From assembly GCA_021796315.1 (NCBI GenBank), contig JAJYOH010000368.1:1-6298 (forward strand): DNA of 6,298 nucleotides, written 5' to 3'. The notes beneath the pieces are model-generated. The model was not told the DNA's origin. It did not search any database and saw only the letters and a program-made list of their open reading frames with translations. Shown piece after piece: positions 1 to 6,138 of this stretch. This DNA comes from Chloroflexota bacterium (lineage in GTDB: Bacteria; Chloroflexota; Anaerolineae; Anaerolineales; Villigracilaceae). The stretch's first letter is position 1; every line of letters begins with the position of its first letter. The position numbers and the translations under genes are program-made.

Positions 1-1593
1 CACGCGGTGGAAAAACGCTCCGTGGTGATCTCCGATACAACAGCCAGTGCATCCTTCCTTCCCAACCCCCTCCTGCCCGATACCCGGTCCGAAATGGCTG
101 TGCCGTTGATCGTTGGCGAGAAGGTTGTGGGGGTGTTGGATATGCAAAGTAAACAAGCCGGTGCATTGAACCAAGATTCACTATCTGGATTCGAAGCGCT
201 GGCTGGACAGTTAGCTATTGCCATCCAAAATGCAGCACTGCTCGCTGAAACTGAACAAGCCCGCGAAGAAGTGGAAGCGCAGGCCCGCCGCTTGGTCCGT
301 TCCAATTGGGATGAACACCTCGATGCCATTCATCTGCCGGAGCAAACCGGCTTCGCCTTCGAAGCGAACAAAATTATCCCACTTGCGGATCTAGAGAACA
401 CCGGACAGCCTTTGAATGGCAATGTGATCACAGTGCCCATTTCAGTCATCGGAGAGCAGGTTGGAACTATGGTTGTTGAAATGGATTCCGAAAACCTGAG
501 TGTTCAGAATCAGGAGCTTGTAAATATTGTTGCACGTCAAGTGGCACAACAGATCGAAAGCCTGAGACTGCTCGAAGATGCCGAACGCTATCGCCGCGAG
601 GCTGAAGAAGCCGCCCGCCATCTGACTCGCGAAGGCTGGCAAAATTACGCCGAGTCGAAATCGAACGAAGAATTGGGCTTCCTGTACGATCTTAAAGAAG
701 TCAAACCTTATGCACAGCAGGCTGAAGTTTTATCGGAACAGCCAACTGTGACATTACCGTTGAAAGTGCGCGATGAGGCCATAGGAAAATTGGCTATCCT
801 TGGCGTTGATGAAACGGATGCGGAGGCAAATGAGCTCGCCAATGCAGTCGCGGAGCGGCTTAGTATTCACATCGAAAGCTTGCGTCAGCAAAACGAGACA
901 CAACTTGCCCTTGCGCAATCGAATAAATTGTTTGAAGCCAGTCGTAACCTGACGCAAGCCACGGATTTACAAGGACTGACTGCCGCAGCAGTAACCACCT
1001 TGGATATTCCTAAAATCAATAGGGCGCTTCTGGTCACTTTCAACTACGATTCAGACCATAACATTGACTCGCTGGATGTAGTTGCAAACTGGTGGGATAA
1101 CACAGGTCATCAAGTGACGCCTGTCGGTACACATTATCCGCTGGATGTAATCCGCGTCATGCCAATGTTCATCAGTCCAACACCTGTTTTCTTTGACGAT
1201 GCATTCATTGATAAACGCGTTGATGCAACAACTATGGAGTTGGTGAAGCGTTTGAACCTTCGTGCGGTCGCAGTTCTCCCCCTCTACATCGGCACGCGCC
1301 AAATTGGAGCGTTGATCTTGGAAGCTGAGGAACCACACAACTTCAGTCCTGCAGAAACCCGCTTGTTCTCGGCGTTGGCTCCGCAGATTGGCACTGTATT
1401 GGAAAACCGCCGACAGTTCGAACATGCACAACGTCAGGCTGAACGCGAAGCCATGTTGAACACCATCAGCCAGAAGATCCAGAGCGCGACGACAGTAGAG
1501 GCTGTGCTTCAGATCGCGGCACGAGAGCTCGGTCATGCCCTTGGCGCCCCGCTGACCATCGCTCAACTGGGTATGAAAGACCACGGAAATTAA
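1..1593 (+). CDS. Multi-GAF sensor protein without kinase domain, 3' part (5' end outside window)
   Basis: The reading frame is open from base 1 and ends at TAA 1591-1593, giving 530 visible residues. The window begins inside a GAF domain: visible residue n aligns with residue n+465 of the histidine kinase downstream, so the true start lies upstream and the GTG at base 7 is not a credible start. Visible order (numbered from base 1): C-terminal part of a GAF domain (1-82, with the shared SEMAVP and IVG motifs); two GAF-like repeat units, each with a charged helix, a Trp (103, 213), a GFAF or GFLY motif (117-120, 226-229) and a GAF C-terminal-like half; a full GAF domain (about 302-475); and a short helical tail resembling the beginning of another GAF. 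No membrane segment, HisKA, HATPase or other output domain is visible. GAF domains bind small molecules or mediate dimerisation; the ligand here is unknown. It probably works as a cytoplasmic sensor or scaffold with the kinase 53 nt downstream. The family call is firm; the role is inferred. Confidence 0.88.
   Translation, partial: HAVEKRSVVISDTTASASFLPNPLLPDTRSEMAVPLIVGEKVVGVLDMQSKQAGALNQDSLSGFEALAGQLAIAIQNAALLAETEQAREEVEAQARRLVRSNWDEHLDAIHLPEQTGFAFEANKIIPLADLENTGQPLNGNVITVPISVIGEQVGTMVVEMDSENLSVQNQELVNIVARQVAQQIESLRLLEDAERYRREAEEAARHLTREGWQNYAESKSNEELGFLYDLKEVKPYAQQAEVLSEQPTVTLPLKVRDEAIGKLAILGVDETDAEANELANAVAERLSIHIESLRQQNETQLALAQSNKLFEASRNLTQATDLQGLTAAAVTTLDIPKINRALLVTFNYDSDHNIDSLDVVANWWDNTGHQVTPVGTHYPLDVIRVMPMFISPTPVFFDDAFIDKRVDATTMELVKRLNLRAVAVLPLYIGTRQIGALILEAEEPHNFSPAETRLFSALAPQIGTVLENRRQFEHAQRQAEREAMLNTISQKIQSATTVEAVLQIAARELGHALGAPLTIAQLGMKDHGN
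253..894 (+). repeat. Two tandem GAF-like repeat units within the sensor gene
   Basis: Two protein-level repeats of about 110 residues lie in tandem. Each starts with a charged helix (EQAREEVEAQARRL; AERYRREAEEAARHL), has a Trp (codons at 307 and 637), a GFAF or GFLY motif (349-360; 676-687), and ends with a segment like the second half of a GAF domain, with V/I-G-x-x-V/L and a long amphipathic helix ending in ESLR. The same unit recurs in the histidine kinase downstream. This is a degenerate coding repeat, not a nucleotide-identical one. Boundaries are approximate. Confidence 0.7.
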
Positions 1594-1631
1594 TGGATGT
1601 TCACGTATCAGTTTTCCCTACTGGATCGTTG

Positions 1632-1637
1632 AGGAGG
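1632..1637 (+). promoter_or_regulatory. Ribosome binding site of the histidine kinase gene
   Basis: AGGAGG lies 9 nt before ATG 1647, a near-perfect Shine-Dalgarno match. An in-frame TGA at 1641-1643 lies between this site and the ATG, so translation cannot start further upstream in that frame. The kinase start is therefore unusually well fixed. Confidence 0.85.
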
Positions 1638-1646
1638 CGGTGACTC

Positions 1647-4052
1647 ATGTCCAACAGCCGGTATCATGATCGCCTCGAGGCATTGTTTGCGGATGTCGAG
1701 CGTCTCGCCGCAGATCCCGCAAGCGCAACGAAGGAAGTCCTCCATAAGCTGGATGCACTTCGGGCGCGTCTATCTGAATTGGAGATGCAATTCGCCGAAA
1801 GCGAAAAAAACGCCGCGAAGCAGGAAAACATACCAATTTCGATGGTAGCAGAAGCAAAGAATGAGAATAATAATGGCCACCATCCGTCCACGCCAATCCT
1901 TTACGAGAATGATCGGATCGGATTCGCCTACAACGGCGACAGCGTCGAATCAATCCCGAAGCTGCATCTAGCCGAGCCGGTGAGCATCCCCTCTGTCACT
2001 GCCCCATTGAAAGCCAGCGGAAAAACCATTGGCGAAATGCTGGTCAACTTATCGCCTGAACAATCATTGAGTCAAGAAGAGGCCAGTCTGGTTAATGCCG
2101 TGGCCCAACAGGTATCCCTTCAAATACAAAACCTGCGTCTGCTAGAGGCAACAGAACGCGCCCGTGCTGAAGCCGAAGCCGCTACTCGCCGTTTCATGCA
2201 TGAAAGCTGGGATTCTTTTCTCGATGCCATTCACCATAGCGAACGAGTCGGCTATCTCTATGACCAGGCTGCTGTCGTTCCCTTTTTGAAGACGGATATC
2301 AGTAATGATGGTTTTCAGGAATCAGTCAACGTGGCAGACGAACATGTTGGCACTTTGTATGTAAAACCCGATCCTACTCGCCCTTTGAATGAACAGGATA
2401 AGACAATGGTTTCTATCATCGCAAAAGAGGTTGCGCAACAGGTAGAAAACATCCGCCTGCTGGCTGCTGCATCCCGCGCCCGTGCCGAAGCGGAAGAAGC
2501 CACCCGCCGTCTTACTCGCGAAAGCTGGGAAACATATGCCACTAATAAAGATCTCTCTTCACTTGGCTTCGTATATGATTCCAATCAAGTCACATCCACC
2601 GAGGAACTGCCCGTCACACAGGAAGTGAATTTTACACAACCTCTTACAGTACGCGGAGAAACCATCGGACGATTGGCTATTGCAGGCTGGAACACGATTC
2701 CGCCAGAAGCTGCTGAACTCGTTGCCGCCATCGCCGAACGAGTGAGCGTTCATCTTGAAACCGTCAGACTTGCAGAAGAGCTTCAGAAGCGCGCATCGGA
2801 ACTGCAAGCTGTTGCGAAATTAAGTACCACTGCATCCACCGTGCTCAACCCGGATGAGTTATTGCAATCAGTGGTAGACCTCACCAAGGAACGTTTCCGG
2901 CTCTATCACGCCCATATTTATCTGGCCGATGAAACCTGGAATACATTGATCCTCGCTGCAGGTGCAGGGGAAATCGGCAAACAAATGGTTGCCGAACAGC
3001 ATGTAATTTCACTAGATACAAAAAAATCAATTGTCGCCCGCGCAGCTGTGGAGCGAAATCCTGTTATTGTGAATGATGTATCTGTTAATCCTGATTTTCT
3101 CGCCAACCCATTGCTCCCAAACACGCGTTCCGAAATGGCTGTCCCCATGATCGTTGGCGACAAGGTCCTTGGGGTGTACGATGTGCAATCGGAGATTGCT
3201 AACTACTTTACTGAAGATGATGCCAACATTTATACGACATTGACAGCACAAGTGGGCGTTGCACTTCAGAACGCCCGTCTATATATGGAACAAACTGCGA
3301 CGGTTGCTCAACTCCGCGAACTGGACCGCCTCAAATCCTCCTTCCTTGCCAATATGTCGCATGAATTGCGTACGCCATTGAATTCCATTCTCGGTTTCTC
3401 AGATGTTATCCTCGAGGAACTCGACGGTCCGTTGACTGAAAATATGCGCAGCGATCTGGGTTTGATTCAGAAGAACGGTCAACACCTGTTGCATCTAATC
3501 AACGATGTGCTTGATATGGCCAAAATCGAAGCCGGACGCATGAATTTGAACCCGGAAAGATTCCGAGTGCATGAAATTCTTGAAGAAGTAAATAGCATTA
3601 CATCTACACTGGCAAGTGAAAAGAACCTGGCGCTTTTCATTGAGAAAGACTCTGATACTGAAGTTGAAATCACGGCTGATAGAACCCGCATACGTCAAGT
3701 GATGATTAACATCGTCAACAATGCCATCAAGTTTACTGAAAAGGGAAAGATTTCCCTGCACGTCACAAAACAAGACCAAAAGGTTTTGATCACTGTACAA
3801 GATACGGGCATTGGCATTCCTCCTGAAAAACTGGAAGCCATATTCCAGGAATTCACGCAGGTGGATACCTCCTCCACGCGCAAGGCAGGCGGCACCGGTC
3901 TGGGTTTGCCAATCAGCCGCCGCCTAGTTGAAATGCACGGAGGCCGCCTTTGGGCTGAAAGCACCGGTGAGGTGGGTAAAGGTTCCACATTCTTTGTGGA
4001 ATTGCCAATCGAAGCCGTTATTGCAGAGCCAGTCGAGAAATTGGAGAAGTAG
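1647..4052 (+). CDS. Soluble GAF-domain sensor histidine kinase
   Basis: This 801-residue protein autophosphorylates on a histidine and passes the phosphate to a receiver aspartate. Domains in order: N-terminal helical region (1-60); three GAF-like units (about 84-168, 169-275, 276-382) joined by charged helices of the type ARAEAEEATRRLTRESW; a complete GAF domain (about 383-550); HisKA dimerisation and phosphoacceptor domain (about 556-632) with SHELRTP and His572; and HATPase domain (about 675-788) with N box NIVNNAIKF (688-696), G1 box DTGIGIP (719-725), F box (Phe733, Phe736) and G2 box GGTGLGL (748-754). All boxes needed for kinase activity are present. No membrane segment or signal peptide is seen, so it should act in the cytoplasm. 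It has no receiver domain; the enzyme-receiver fusion starts 2 nt after its stop and a single receiver follows, making both candidate partners. The start is fixed by a strong ribosome site and an in-frame stop just upstream. The stimulus is unknown. Confidence 0.95.
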   Translation: MSNSRYHDRLEALFADVERLAADPASATKEVLHKLDALRARLSELEMQFAESEKNAAKQENIPISMVAEAKNENNNGHHPSTPILYENDRIGFAYNGDSVESIPKLHLAEPVSIPSVTAPLKASGKTIGEMLVNLSPEQSLSQEEASLVNAVAQQVSLQIQNLRLLEATERARAEAEAATRRFMHESWDSFLDAIHHSERVGYLYDQAAVVPFLKTDISNDGFQESVNVADEHVGTLYVKPDPTRPLNEQDKTMVSIIAKEVAQQVENIRLLAAASRARAEAEEATRRLTRESWETYATNKDLSSLGFVYDSNQVTSTEELPVTQEVNFTQPLTVRGETIGRLAIAGWNTIPPEAAELVAAIAERVSVHLETVRLAEELQKRASELQAVAKLSTTASTVLNPDELLQSVVDLTKERFRLYHAHIYLADETWNTLILAAGAGEIGKQMVAEQHVISLDTKKSIVARAAVERNPVIVNDVSVNPDFLANPLLPNTRSEMAVPMIVGDKVLGVYDVQSEIANYFTEDDANIYTTLTAQVGVALQNARLYMEQTATVAQLRELDRLKSSFLANMSHELRTPLNSILGFSDVILEELDGPLTENMRSDLGLIQKNGQHLLHLINDVLDMAKIEAGRMNLNPERFRVHEILEEVNSITSTLASEKNLALFIEKDSDTEVEITADRTRIRQVMINIVNNAIKFTEKGKISLHVTKQDQKVLITVQDTGIGIPPEKLEAIFQEFTQVDTSSTRKAGGTGLGLPISRRLVEMHGGRLWAESTGEVGKGSTFFVELPIEAVIAEPVEKLEK
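1896..2792 (+). repeat. Three tandem GAF-like repeat units within the kinase gene
   Basis: Three protein-level units of about 85-107 residues run in tandem before the full GAF domain. The motifs GFAY (1920-1931), GYLY (2250-2261) and GFVY (2565-2576) mark corresponding positions. Units two and three also have the Trp 13-14 residues earlier (codons 2208 and 2526, 106 codons apart) preceded by nearly identical charged helices; unit one lacks the Trp. Each unit ends in a GAF C-terminal-like half with a long helix (QIQNLRLLE, QVENIRLLA, HLETVRLAE). The units match those in the upstream sensor gene, so both genes grew by module duplication. Boundaries are approximate. Confidence 0.72.
4043..4049 (+). 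promoter_or_regulatory. Ribosome binding site of the enzyme-receiver fusion gene, inside the kinase gene end
   Basis: GGAGAAG lies 5 nt before ATG 4055 and is embedded in the last codons of the kinase gene, whose stop is at 4050-4052. The stop and next start are 2 nt apart, an arrangement typical of translational coupling, so kinase and fusion protein are probably made together. Confidence 0.75.
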
Positions 4053-4054
4053 TT

Positions 4055-5707
4055 ATGTCAAGACCAAAGTACGTGGAATGCAATCTGTGTGGAAATCGAC
4101 AGCCCTATGAGCCTTTCACACCGGCTGTGTGCGAACGATGCGGTTCACAGTGGATGGAAACCTGTTATGACTACGAGGCCTTCAAGCGTGAAATCCTTCG
4201 CGGCCTGCCAGAACGTCCATTGAATATGTGGCGATACCAGGATATTCTTCCGCTGGACCATCCTTCCACCCTTGATCTTTATCCTGCTGGCGGGACACCA
4301 CTATGGCTTTCGCAACGTTATGCCCCGGCACTTGGTCATTCCAATGTTTATTTTAAAGATGAACGTTATGGCCCGACCAGTTCCTTCAAGGATCGGCAGG
4401 CCGCGGTGGCGGTAGCTGCCATGGTTGAAGGGGATGTACGTGAAGCAGTCATTGCATCCACTGGTAACGCAGCTGTTGCTTATGCAGCAGCCTGTGCACG
4501 GGCGGGGATCAAGCTATGGGTTTTCATGACCAGCCTGGTACCTCAGGAAAAGTTACGAGAGGCTGCTCTCTTCGGGGCTGAGGTGATCCGCGTGAGTGGC
4601 AATTATGATCAGACCAAACAGATCGCAGCCCAATTTGCCCAGCGTCGCCGTCTTTTGCTTGACCGCGGGGCAAGCTCCATACCTGCGCGCGAGGCAATGA
4701 AGACCATCGCATACGAAATTGTAGAGCAACTTGGCTGGCGGGCACCTGATTGGTACATTCAATCGGTAAGCGGCGGCATGGGCCCCTTGGGTGTGTATCA
4801 AGGCTTTAAAGAAATGTATAACATGGGGTTGATTGGCCGAATCCCCAAATTGGGAGTGATCCAAGCTGAGGGATGCGCTCCGATGGTCAAAGCCTTTAAG
4901 TCTGGTTACGAAGTGGCCGAGCCTGTCATACCCGATACTCGCATCACTATCCTTTCCACTGGTGATCCGGGCAAGAGTTACACATATCTGTGGAATCTTA
5001 TTAAACTCCACGGTGGTGTCATGGAGGCCGTGTCAGACTCCGAAGCTTTTTCTGCCATGCGAACCTTGGCCAAAACAGAGGGAATGGCCGTGGAACCCGC
5101 TGCTGCGGTAGCATTTGCGGGCCTCGAAAAACTTCTGCACAATGGTCATATTACAAAAGATGAAACTGTTATCGTGAATTGTACAGGTCATACGTTCCCG
5201 GTCGAGAAACATATTATCGGTGAACAGTATGCAGTAGACGTTCATTTGAGTGAGAGTCAGGCTCCTGCCCCTCGCGAAGGTTTGCAAGCTGCCCTCGAAA
5301 ACCTAGATGAAAAAACAACTACTATATTGGTGATTGATGATAATGAAGACGATGCTCTGCTTATTCGCCGTCTTCTGGAAAGCCGGAAATCGTATCGGCT
5401 GTTCGTTGCAGAAGATGGATGGGAGGGGATGGCATTGGCCAGACAAAAATTGCCTGAATTGATTGTCACCGATTTGATGCTGCCAGGCATAGATGGTTTT
5501 GGCCTTGTGGAGGAACTGCGACTCGATCCCCGCACACGGGATATCCCTATTGTGGTCATCAGTGCCAAGGACATCACCAGCGAGGAGCGAAAACGGTTGA
5601 ATGGTCATATCGAAGCAGTGTACCAAAAGGGTTCGCTACAACCCAAAAAATTTGTTGATCAGGTAATCCAAGTGATCGAAGACAAAGTTGGAGAACAAGG
5701 GAAGTGA
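4055..5707 (+). CDS. Threonine synthase-like PLP enzyme fused to a C-terminal response-regulator receiver domain
   Basis: This 550-residue fusion has two parts. Residues 1 to about 395 are a PLP-dependent fold type II enzyme of the threonine synthase family: zinc ribbon with Cys9, Cys12, Cys26 and Cys29; GGTPL (79-83); PTSSFKDR with the predicted PLP lysine Lys112; STGN (135-138), matching the phosphate-loop region; SGGMGPLG (239-246); and EGMAVEPAAA (342-351). Threonine synthase converts O-phosphohomoserine to threonine, but relatives such as cysteate synthase share this fold, and the TGDPGKSYTY (302-311) and CTGHTFP (376-382) segments look divergent, so the substrate is uncertain. After a Pro/Ala-containing linker (about 396-420), residues 421-545 form a receiver domain with Asp428/Asp429, phospho-acceptor Asp473, Ser503 and Lys525, all the residues needed for phosphorylation. 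Lys525 is followed by Gly rather than the usual Pro. There is no stop or frame change at the junction. The position directly after a kinase lacking a receiver suggests phosphorylation-controlled enzyme activity or assembly; that is inference. Confidence 0.93.
   Translation: MSRPKYVECNLCGNRQPYEPFTPAVCERCGSQWMETCYDYEAFKREILRGLPERPLNMWRYQDILPLDHPSTLDLYPAGGTPLWLSQRYAPALGHSNVYFKDERYGPTSSFKDRQAAVAVAAMVEGDVREAVIASTGNAAVAYAAACARAGIKLWVFMTSLVPQEKLREAALFGAEVIRVSGNYDQTKQIAAQFAQRRRLLLDRGASSIPAREAMKTIAYEIVEQLGWRAPDWYIQSVSGGMGPLGVYQGFKEMYNMGLIGRIPKLGVIQAEGCAPMVKAFKSGYEVAEPVIPDTRITILSTGDPGKSYTYLWNLIKLHGGVMEAVSDSEAFSAMRTLAKTEGMAVEPAAAVAFAGLEKLLHNGHITKDETVIVNCTGHTFPVEKHIIGEQYAVDVHLSESQAPAPREGLQAALENLDEKTTTILVIDDNEDDALLIRRLLESRKSYRLFVAEDGWEGMALARQKLPELIVTDLMLPGIDGFGLVEELRLDPRTRDIPIVVISAKDITSEERKRLNGHIEAVYQKGSLQPKKFVDQVIQVIEDKVGEQGK
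5697..5704 (+). promoter_or_regulatory. Ribosome binding site deciding the start of the single receiver gene
   Basis: AAGGGAAG lies 7 nt before ATG 5712 and overlaps the last codons of the fusion gene. It supports the ATG over the in-frame TTG at 5688, which would add eight residues not expected before the first receiver strand. Confidence 0.7.
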
Positions 5708-5711
5708 TCAT

Positions 5712-6092
5712 ATGAAAAAAAACATCTTGTATATCGAAGACAATCCAGATAATATGATGCTCGTCAAACGGGTGCTACAATCGCGGGGCTATAATGTGCT
5801 TGAGGCCAAAAATGGAATGGATGGACTTCGTATCGCGAATGATCAAAATGTGGATCTCATTTTGCTGGACATCAACTTGCCAGACATCGACGGCTATGAA
5901 GTAGCCCGGCGTCTGCGAGCCAGCGAAAACCATAAATTGGTGTATATTCCAATCATTGCCGTTACGGCCAATGCCTTAAAGGGTGATGCTGAAAAGGCGC
6001 TTGAAGCTGGATGCGATGTGTACATGTCCAAGCCAATCAACATTCGCGAACTCTGGGCAAGGGTCGAGGCTTATGTAGAGTCATCACAATAG
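5712..6092 (+). CDS. Single-domain response regulator receiver, DivK/Spo0F-like
   Basis: This 126-residue protein is a receiver domain alone, with no DNA-binding or enzymatic output. The acidic pair Glu9/Asp10 binds Mg2+, Asp53 (in LLDINLPDIDG) is the phospho-acceptor, and Thr85 and Lys107 (followed by Pro108) complete the active site. The VTANALKGD stretch and the AGCDVYMSKPI ending resemble DivK-type regulators. Such proteins commonly shuttle phosphate in a relay or allosterically control a kinase. ATG 5712 gives the normal receiver beginning (MKKNILYIEDN) and has a ribosome site 7 nt upstream; it starts 4 nt after the fusion gene stop. With the kinase two genes upstream and a second receiver fused to the PLP enzyme, it could be a phosphate shuttle, a competing sink or a separate output to an unlinked partner. 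It differs considerably from the fused receiver, so it is not a recent copy of it. Confidence 0.94.
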   Translation: MKKNILYIEDNPDNMMLVKRVLQSRGYNVLEAKNGMDGLRIANDQNVDLILLDINLPDIDGYEVARRLRASENHKLVYIPIIAVTANALKGDAEKALEAGCDVYMSKPINIRELWARVEAYVESSQ

Positions 6093-6126
6093 TTTACCGG
6101 TAGTATTATGATTATATGGACAATTT

Positions 6127-6132
6127 AAAGGA
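6127..6132 (+). promoter_or_regulatory. Ribosome binding site of the second threonine synthase-like gene
   Basis: AAAGGA lies 6 nt before ATG 6139. It favours this start over the in-frame ATG at 6157. The 46-nt gap it sits in (6093-6138) is AT-rich but shows no convincing promoter or terminator. Confidence 0.55.
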
Positions 6133-6138
6133 TTTAGA

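Noticed and set aside
1051..1584. Long open frame on the minus strand opposite the end of the sensor gene (177 codons)
   Set aside because: It lies wholly opposite a clear GAF coding region, its translation is rich in Cys, Arg and His with no recognisable domain, and it is best explained as a shadow of the coding strand.
1594..1646. 53-nt gap between the sensor gene and the kinase, considered for a terminator or promoter
   Set aside because: Only a 4-bp CAGT/ACTG inverted repeat is visible, with no T-run; I see no convincing promoter hexamers. It is more likely an ordinary intra-operon spacer.
1591..1647. Possibility that the sensor and kinase are one gene broken by a frameshift
   Set aside because: The kinase frame has TGA at 1641-1643 directly before an ATG with a strong ribosome site, and the sensor frame meets another stop (TGA 1630-1632) soon after its TAA, so a single-base error would not join them cleanly.
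4553..5011. Minus-strand open frame of 152 codons opposite the PLP enzyme
   Set aside because: The plus strand here encodes conserved PLP-enzyme segments; the antisense product matches no family I recognise and has no convincing ribosome site.
5249..5320. Possibility that the enzyme-receiver fusion is an assembly or sequencing artefact
   Set aside because: The frame runs through the linker without a stop, there is no ribosome site plus start typical of a separate receiver gene, and codon use looks the same on both sides. An artefact cannot be fully excluded without reads or relatives.
5688..5711. Alternative TTG start at 5688 for the single receiver, overlapping the fusion gene
   Set aside because: ATG 5712 has a better placed ribosome site and yields the usual receiver N-terminus.
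6093..6138. AT-rich gap with the 8-base palindrome TACCGGTA (6095-6102), considered as operator, promoter or terminator
   Set aside because: The palindrome is too short to form a terminator stem and has no T-run after it; no -35/-10 pair with proper spacing is visible.
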